Positions 1-3,199 of a stretch of DNA of 5,358 bases are shown in pieces. The notes under the pieces are model-generated. The model made no database searches. It worked only from the letters and a program-made list of their open reading frames with translations, and was not told where the DNA came from. Origin of the DNA: an uncultured Clostridia bacterium (GTDB taxonomy: Bacteria > Bacillota > Clostridia > TANB77 > CAG-508); NCBI GenBank assembly GCA_947626705.1, contig CANQTJ010000102.1:1-5358 (forward strand), given 5' to 3'. How positions within the stretch are numbered: the stretch's first letter is position 1; each line of letters begins with the position of its first letter. The position numbers were made by a program, and so were the translations under genes.

Positions 1-12
1 AAAGATAGATGA

Positions 13-33
13 AAAACATATCATATATGTTTT
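13..33. repeat. Perfect 9-bp inverted repeat upstream of the carboxypeptidase gene
   Basis: AAAACATAT at 13-21 is mirrored exactly by ATATGTTTT at 25-33, with a 3-base spacer. It lies about 80 bases before the carboxypeptidase start. It could be an operator, or the weak terminator hairpin of a gene to the left of the window, because the right arm ends in a short T run. The arms are AT-rich, so a stable RNA hairpin is doubtful. Confidence 0.45.
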
Positions 34-45
34 GTTCTAAACTAA

Positions 46-51
46 TATAAT
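46..51 (+). promoter_or_regulatory. Candidate -10 box for the carboxypeptidase gene
   Basis: A perfect TATAAT sits about 60 bases before the start codon. No convincing -35 box lies 16-18 bases upstream, where the sequence is only ATATAT-like. TATACT at 63-68 is an alternative. In sequence this AT-rich such boxes arise by chance, so the call is weak. Confidence 0.25.
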
Positions 52-102
52 AAACATATATTTATACTAACAATTTAATAAAAAAATAAAATACACTATA
101 TT

Positions 103-107
103 GGAGG
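103..107 (+). promoter_or_regulatory. Ribosome binding site of the carboxypeptidase gene
   Basis: GGAGG lies 5 bases before the ATG at 113. This decides the start: the in-frame TTG at 101 overlaps this site and would put four residues in front of an otherwise normal signal peptide. Confidence 0.85.
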
Positions 108-112
108 TTAGA

Positions 113-1219
113 ATGAAAAAAACAACAATAAGTATTATACTCACCATTATAACAATAACAATATGCACATACACCTATGCACAATCAGATTTATACAAAT
201 GGACACTCGAAAAACCAACTGTTTCAGTTAGCACATCAAACGACGTAAAAACAAATTCACAAATTGAGAACAATAACACATTAAACTTAGAAAGTGGATC
301 AGCTATATTAATAGAACAAACAACAGGGCAAGTATTGTATGCACACAATATACATGAAAAACTACGACCAGCATCAGTAACAAAAGTAATGAGCATATTA
401 CTAATAATGGAACAAATTGACAATGGAACACTAGCATATACAGATACAATTAGCTGTTCTGAAACTGCACGTTCTATGGGAGGTTCACAAATTTGGTTAG
501 ACACCACAGAAACGTTGACAGTTGATGAAATGCTAAAAGCAATTTGTGTAGTATCTGCCAATGATTGCGTTGTTGCAATGGCTGAACATATTGCAGGTTC
601 AGAAGAAGCCTTTGTACAAATGATGAATGACAAAGCAAAAGAATTAGGAATGAATGATACTACTTTTAAAAATTGTCATGGAATAGATGAAGATGGGCAT
701 GTTACCTCAAGTTATGATATTGCCTTAATGTCTAGAGAGTTACTACAAAAACATCCAGACATAAAAAAATATACAACTATATGGATGGACAGTTTAAGAG
801 GTGGTAAATCCGAATTAGTTAATACAAATAAATTAATAAGGACATATAAAGGCATTACAGGTTTAAAAACTGGTTCAACATCATTAGCTTTATATAATTT
901 ATCTGCAAGTGCTACTCGTGATGATTTATCATTAATAGCTGTAATAATGAAAGCACCTTCAACAAAAGTAAGATTTATGGAGGCTCAAAAGTTATTAGAC
1001 TATGGATTTAATAAATTTGCTTTTAAAAGTTTCGGAAATAAAAACGATATAATTCAAACAGTTTCAGTCAATAAGGGAGTAAAAAAATGTGTAGATGTAG
1101 CTTTAGAAGAAAATAGTGGAACTTTAATAGAAAAAGGAAAAGAAAGTCAAATTTCTCAATCTATTGAAATGAAAAACAACATTGAAGCTCCTATAAAAAG
1201 AGGTGATGTACTTCGGTAA
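113..1219 (+). CDS. D-alanyl-D-alanine carboxypeptidase (PBP5/DacF type, peptidase S11), C-terminally frameshifted
   Basis: Low-molecular-weight penicillin-binding protein that would remove the terminal D-Ala from peptidoglycan stem peptides outside the membrane. The start is the ATG at 113 behind GGAGG, giving 368 residues. Residues 1-23 form a signal peptide (MKK, Ile/Thr-rich core, cleavage likely after TYA). The serine-protease-like penicillin-binding motifs are complete: SVTK at 88-91 (nucleophile S88, K91), SAN at 148-150 and KTG at 252-254. From about residue 300 the sequence resembles the PBP5 C-terminal beta domain, reaching the family-typical 'APIKRGDVL' before ending abruptly at CGG TAA. 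The expected continuation 'GKVIFSLDG' follows one frame over (see 1215-1352), so about 45 residues are lost, including the probable membrane-anchoring helix. The active-site domain is intact, so a soluble or loosely held enzyme is possible. The family is sure, but which member (dacA, dacB or dacF) is not. Confidence 0.93.
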   Translation: MKKTTISIILTIITITICTYTYAQSDLYKWTLEKPTVSVSTSNDVKTNSQIENNNTLNLESGSAILIEQTTGQVLYAHNIHEKLRPASVTKVMSILLIMEQIDNGTLAYTDTISCSETARSMGGSQIWLDTTETLTVDEMLKAICVVSANDCVVAMAEHIAGSEEAFVQMMNDKAKELGMNDTTFKNCHGIDEDGHVTSSYDIALMSRELLQKHPDIKKYTTIWMDSLRGGKSELVNTNKLIRTYKGITGLKTGSTSLALYNLSASATRDDLSLIAVIMKAPSTKVRFMEAQKLLDYGFNKFAFKSFGNKNDIIQTVSVNKGVKKCVDVALEENSGTLIEKGKESQISQSIEMKNNIEAPIKRGDVLR

Positions 1220-1352
1220 AGTAATTTTTTCGTTAGATGGAACAGAACTATCAAGTGTTAATTTAATTTCAAATGATGATATAGACAAAATTAATTTATT
1301 CACTATGTCAAAAAAAATTATATATAGTTGGATAGATTTGTTAAGAAGTTAA
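1215..1352 (+). pseudogene. Out-of-frame C-terminal part of the carboxypeptidase
   Basis: Reading from GGT at 1215 gives an uninterrupted 45-residue tail (starting GKVIFSLDGTELSSVNLI and ending YSWIDLLRS) up to a TAA at 1350-1352. It matches what should follow 'KGDVL' in this family: the final strands of the C-terminal domain, then a short amphipathic helix with Trp, Ile and Leu of the kind that attaches these enzymes to the membrane. Skipping one base, for example the C at 1214, joins the parts into a 412-residue protein of ordinary length. The tail has no ribosome binding site or start of its own. It may be a true mutation, a sequencing or assembly indel, or a recoding site. Confidence 0.85.
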
Positions 1353-1483
1353 TTAAAATATAATTATAATATGTAAAATTGTTTATAATCTTTTTTTAGA
1401 AAAAAATCGGTGTTTCTCATAAGTCACAAATCCTATAATAGGCATATCTGTTATATTTCATCAATTATACGCTTTAAATTTTC
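1353..1483. other. AT-rich intergenic stretch, no clear gene
   Basis: Between the end of the carboxypeptidase tail and the sortase promoter I see no convincing gene. It contains a T7/A7 inverted tract near 1391-1407 that could act as a poor terminator, and a short palindrome (CCTATAATAGG, 1432-1442). Two short peptide-like readings occur on the minus strand, too short and too broken to call a gene. Confidence 0.5.
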
Positions 1484-1517
1484 ATTATAAAAAAAACATT
1501 TAAAATTATAAAAAAAA
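1484..1517 (+). repeat. 13-base direct repeat of phased A-tracts, possible UP element
   Basis: ATTATAAAAAAAA occurs at 1484-1496 and again at 1505-1517, an offset of 21 bases or about two helical turns. The second copy ends just before the first TTGACA at 1522. A-tracts in helical phase directly upstream of a -35 box are typical of UP-like elements and intrinsic DNA bends that raise promoter strength. The repeat is seen directly; the function is inferred. Confidence 0.5.
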
Positions 1518-1521
1518 AGTA

Positions 1522-1550
1522 TTGACATATAAGTTGACATAGGTTAAAAT
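1522..1550 (+). promoter_or_regulatory. Sigma-A-type promoter for the sortase/cohesin genes
   Basis: A perfect -35 box TTGACA (1522-1527) is followed after exactly 17 bases by TAAAAT (1545-1550), one mismatch from the consensus -10. A second perfect TTGACA lies at 1534-1539. Its partner would be CATACT at 1556-1561 after 16 bases, a weaker match. The two -35 boxes are part of an 8-base direct repeat (TTGACATA) at a 12-base offset, so two overlapping promoters are possible. This is the best promoter in the window and lies about 70 bases before the sortase ATG. Confidence 0.8.
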
Positions 1551-1567
1551 ATATTCATACTAACCTA
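1540..1567. promoter_or_regulatory. Inverted repeat over the -10 region, candidate operator
   Basis: TAGGTTA at 1540-1546 is matched perfectly by TAACCTA at 1561-1567. The arms are 7 bases with a 14-base spacer, so equivalent positions are 21 bases apart (two helical turns). They overlap the main -10 box on one side and the expected transcription start on the other. A dimeric repressor bound here would block initiation. No regulator gene is visible in the window. Confidence 0.5.
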
Positions 1568-1593
1568 GACAGATTGAAGATATGGCTAGAAAA

Positions 1594-1618
1594 AGGAGGT
1601 GAAAGAGGGGAAAAGGAG
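1594..1618 (+). promoter_or_regulatory. Purine-rich ribosome binding region of the sortase gene
   Basis: The stretch holds a perfect AGGAGGTGA at 1594-1602, GAGGGG at 1605-1610 and AGGAG at 1614-1618. The strongest match is 19 bases before the ATG at 1622, too far for direct use, while the nearest is only 3 bases away. The GAGGGG copy, 11 bases away, or alternative pairings probably serve. No start codon lies at ideal distance from the first copy. Confidence 0.6.
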
Positions 1619-1621
1619 AAA

Positions 1622-2275
1622 ATGACGGTTTATTTTAGAGCTAAAAGAGCAAAGAAAAAAGAAAAGAAAAAGTTCGTAACATTTTTTATCTTCTTAATAA
1701 TTGTTATTGCTGGTGCATACATTTATGTAAGTAATAATTACTGGAATATGAATCAAGACAGTACAAATGTAGAAACGAGCGATATACAGAATGAAGTACA
1801 AGAGCCTGAAGTAGCACAAGCTGGATTAGCTGAAGAAAAAGAAGAAACAGTGGATGTAAGTAATATTCCTGCAAAAATGGGGAATTACGAAGTATTAGGT
1901 CAACTTGTAATAGACAAAATAGGAGTTACAAAGAATGTACTAGCTATATCGGAAGATAATTCTTTAAAATTGTCAGTAGCGCAATTAATTGAAGGCCCTA
2001 AATTAAACGAGGCAGGAAATTTTTGCATCTGTGGACACAATTGGCCTAATATGCTTAAAAGGCTATCTGAAATGCAAGTAGGAGATACATTTTATATGGT
2101 TAATAGAAAAACACAATCAAAAGTAACTTATGAAATATATAAAATGTACACTTGTGTACCAGAAGATTTATCATGTTTAGACCAAAACTACGATGGCAAA
2201 AAGGAAGTGACAATTATCACCTGTAATCCAGGTGGAGCGACAAGGTTAATATGTAAAGCACGTGAAACAACGTAA
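1622..2275 (+). CDS. Membrane-anchored sortase (transpeptidase for LPXTG-type surface proteins)
   Basis: Cysteine transpeptidase that cuts a C-terminal sorting motif and joins the protein to the cell wall outside the membrane. From the ATG at 1622 the product is 217 residues. Residues 6-17 are a Lys/Arg-rich cytosolic segment and 18-36 a single transmembrane helix, followed by an acidic, probably flexible stalk (about 40-80). The catalytic beta-barrel runs from about 85 to the end. The triad is visible: His139 in 'CGHNW', Cys201 in 'TIITCNPGG' and Arg208 in 'ATRLICKA', with normal spacing. An in-frame TTG at 1574 would add 16 Lys/Glu/Gly-rich residues that are simply the translated ribosome binding region, so I reject it. 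The next gene, 93 bases on, encodes an LPQTG protein and is the obvious substrate. The class is uncertain, with class D or a clostridial relative most plausible. Confidence 0.93.
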   Translation: MTVYFRAKRAKKKEKKKFVTFFIFLIIVIAGAYIYVSNNYWNMNQDSTNVETSDIQNEVQEPEVAQAGLAEEKEETVDVSNIPAKMGNYEVLGQLVIDKIGVTKNVLAISEDNSLKLSVAQLIEGPKLNEAGNFCICGHNWPNMLKRLSEMQVGDTFYMVNRKTQSKVTYEIYKMYTCVPEDLSCLDQNYDGKKEVTIITCNPGGATRLICKARETT

Positions 2276-2283
2276 ACTTAAAT

Positions 2284-2312
2284 TTGTTATTAAATTTTTA
2301 AAATTTTATACA
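2284..2312 (+). promoter_or_regulatory. Possible internal promoter before the cohesin gene
   Basis: TTGTTA (2284-2289) and TATACA (2307-2312) are spaced by exactly 17 bases, each matching four of six consensus positions. It would let the structural surface protein be made in larger amounts than the sortase. The match is moderate in a very AT-rich gap, so it is uncertain. Confidence 0.3.
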
Positions 2313-2368
2313 AAGTATGGTGGAAAAACTATACGAAGAAAAAGAAAAAAGAAAGGAATGAAGTAAAA

Positions 2369-3022
2369 ATGAAAAAAACATTAACAATTTTAACAATTTT
2401 AGTAGTAGCTTTAATAGCTATGATGGGTAGCGTAAACGCTGCATCAATAGGAGCAAAACAAGAAGGAGATATAGTAACAGTAACATTATCATTAGCAGAG
2501 GCATCAGATGGAGTACAATTTAATTTAACTTATGATAGCAAATTGTTAACATATGGAGGAGTAAATGCAGGAGAATTAGCAGTAGAACCTAATAATTCTG
2601 TAGATGGAGATAAGGGATTATTAAAAGTTGCAACAATGGGATTTGGAGGTAAAACAACAAAAACAGTAACAATAACATTCACAGTAAACGAAGGTGCAGA
2701 AGGAAAAGCTGATTTCACAATAAGCAACTTCAAAGGAACAACAGAAGTATTAGAAACTACAGGAGCATCAGTAACAATAGAAAAAACACCAACAACACCA
2801 ACAACACCAACAACACCAACAACACCAACAACACCAGAACAACAAACACCTACAACACCTACAACACCAACACAATCAACAGATAATAACAGTGCAAAAG
2901 TTGGAACAAACGGAAAAACTTTAACAAAATTACCACAAACAGGTGCACCACTTTATACAGTAGCAGTAGCTGTTATAGTAGCTGGAGTTATAGCTTTAGC
3001 AGTAAGAAAAATAAGAAAATAA
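2369..3022 (+). CDS. Cell-wall-anchored single-cohesin protein (mini-scaffoldin) with LPQTG signal
   Basis: Probable surface receptor for dockerin-bearing proteins, 217 residues. The start at 2369 has AAAGGA at 2352-2357, 11 bases upstream. Residues 1-24 are a signal peptide (cleavage after VNA). Residues about 26-137 resemble a cohesin domain: beta-strand-rich, with the family-like 'GVQFNLTYDSKLLTY' stretch near the start, 'ATMGFGG' in the middle and 'TVTITFTV' then 'ADFTISNF' towards the end. At about 110 residues it is short for a cohesin (usually about 140). A Thr/Pro linker (140-171) is built from TPT repeats. The end is a classic sorting signal: LPQTG at 188-192, a hydrophobic helix (about 193-212), then RKIRK. 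The sortase gene is directly upstream, and the dockerin protein downstream is its likely partner. The surface anchoring is near certain; the cohesin call is by pattern and could instead be another cohesin-fold carbohydrate- or protein-binding domain. Confidence 0.85.
   Translation: MKKTLTILTILVVALIAMMGSVNAASIGAKQEGDIVTVTLSLAEASDGVQFNLTYDSKLLTYGGVNAGELAVEPNNSVDGDKGLLKVATMGFGGKTTKTVTITFTVNEGAEGKADFTISNFKGTTEVLETTGASVTIEKTPTTPTTPTTPTTPTTPEQQTPTTPTTPTQSTDNNSAKVGTNGKTLTKLPQTGAPLYTVAVAVIVAGVIALAVRKIRK
2786..2836 (+). repeat. In-frame 9-base tandem repeats encoding the Thr/Pro linker
   Basis: The unit ACACCAACA occurs five times in a row from 2786, followed by a partial copy to 2836. After GAACAACAA a second block (2846-2872) repeats the same coding pattern with CCT codons. 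Each unit adds Thr-Pro-Thr, giving an extended stalk between the cohesin and the wall anchor. Identical units are prone to slippage in whole codons, so copy number may vary among strains. Confidence 0.9.
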
Positions 3023-3063
3023 TAAAAAGATAATAATTAATAATTTAAGTAAATATAAAATAT

Positions 3064-3111
3064 GAAGATAAGATTTTCTAAATGTTATGACTTTTAGGAA
3101 ATCTAATCTTC
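3064..3111 (+). terminator. Long hairpin after the cohesin gene (terminator or mRNA-processing stem)
   Basis: The left arm 3064-3082 and right arm 3093-3111 pair over about 19 positions: GAAGAT with ATCTTC, AGATTT with AAATCT, and CTAAA with TTTAG, with one A/A mismatch and one T/G wobble. The loop is about 10 bases. It lies 42 bases after the cohesin stop. A T run follows only about 10 bases later (3122-3126), so it is not a textbook intrinsic terminator. It may terminate partially, or protect the 3' end of the upstream message. Confidence 0.7.
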
Positions 3112-3118
3112 GCATAAC

Positions 3119-3141
3119 TAATTTTTAATAATTAAAAATTA
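3119..3141. repeat. AT-only 10-bp palindrome
   Basis: TAATTTTTAA (3119-3128) and TTAAAAATTA (3132-3141) are perfect reverse complements around a 3-base centre. The element directly follows the long hairpin and precedes the dockerin gene by about 60 bases. It could supply the T tract for the hairpin, or be a binding site or promoter-proximal AT element. No clear -35/-10 pair was found between it and the next gene. Confidence 0.5.
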
Positions 3142-3184
3142 AAAAATGAAAAGTAAAAAAATATAGAATTATAAATACTTTTTT

Positions 3185-3191
3185 GAGGAGG
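3185..3191 (+). promoter_or_regulatory. Ribosome binding site fixing a GTG start
   Basis: GAGGAGG lies 8 bases before the GTG at 3200, an ideal match and spacing. The first in-frame ATG (3242) would fall inside the signal peptide core, so the GTG is the start. Confidence 0.9.
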
Positions 3192-3199
3192 AATAAAAA

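Noticed and set aside
101..112. TTG at 101 as start of the carboxypeptidase
   Set aside because: It overlaps the ribosome binding site, and the ATG at 113 is correctly spaced and gives a normal MKK signal peptide.
157..168. Lipoprotein signal in the carboxypeptidase (Cys18)
   Set aside because: The residues before Cys18 (Ile-Thr-Ile) lack the small residue required at -1, and a normal cleavage site follows at TYA.
175..633. Minus-strand open frame of 152 codons
   Set aside because: It lies wholly opposite the carboxypeptidase active-site domain, has no recognisable motif, and is a shadow of that gene.
1391..1407. T7/A7 inverted tract as a terminator of the carboxypeptidase
   Set aside because: The stem is A/T only and would be very weak, so it is not called as a terminator.
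1432..1442. Short palindrome CCTATAATAGG
   Set aside because: The 5-base arms with a 1-base centre cannot form a hairpin and are common by chance in AT-rich DNA; it is not linked to any start.
1574..1621. TTG at 1574 as start of the sortase
   Set aside because: The added 16 residues are only the translation of the purine-rich ribosome binding region, with no ribosome binding site ahead of them.
2530..2733. Minus-strand open frame opposite the cohesin domain
   Set aside because: Short, without recognisable motifs, and fully covered by the well-supported + strand gene; the same holds for 4390-4572.
2786..2872. CRISPR-like or satellite array
   Set aside because: The units are 9 bases, in frame, without spacers, and encode a Thr/Pro linker inside a clear gene.
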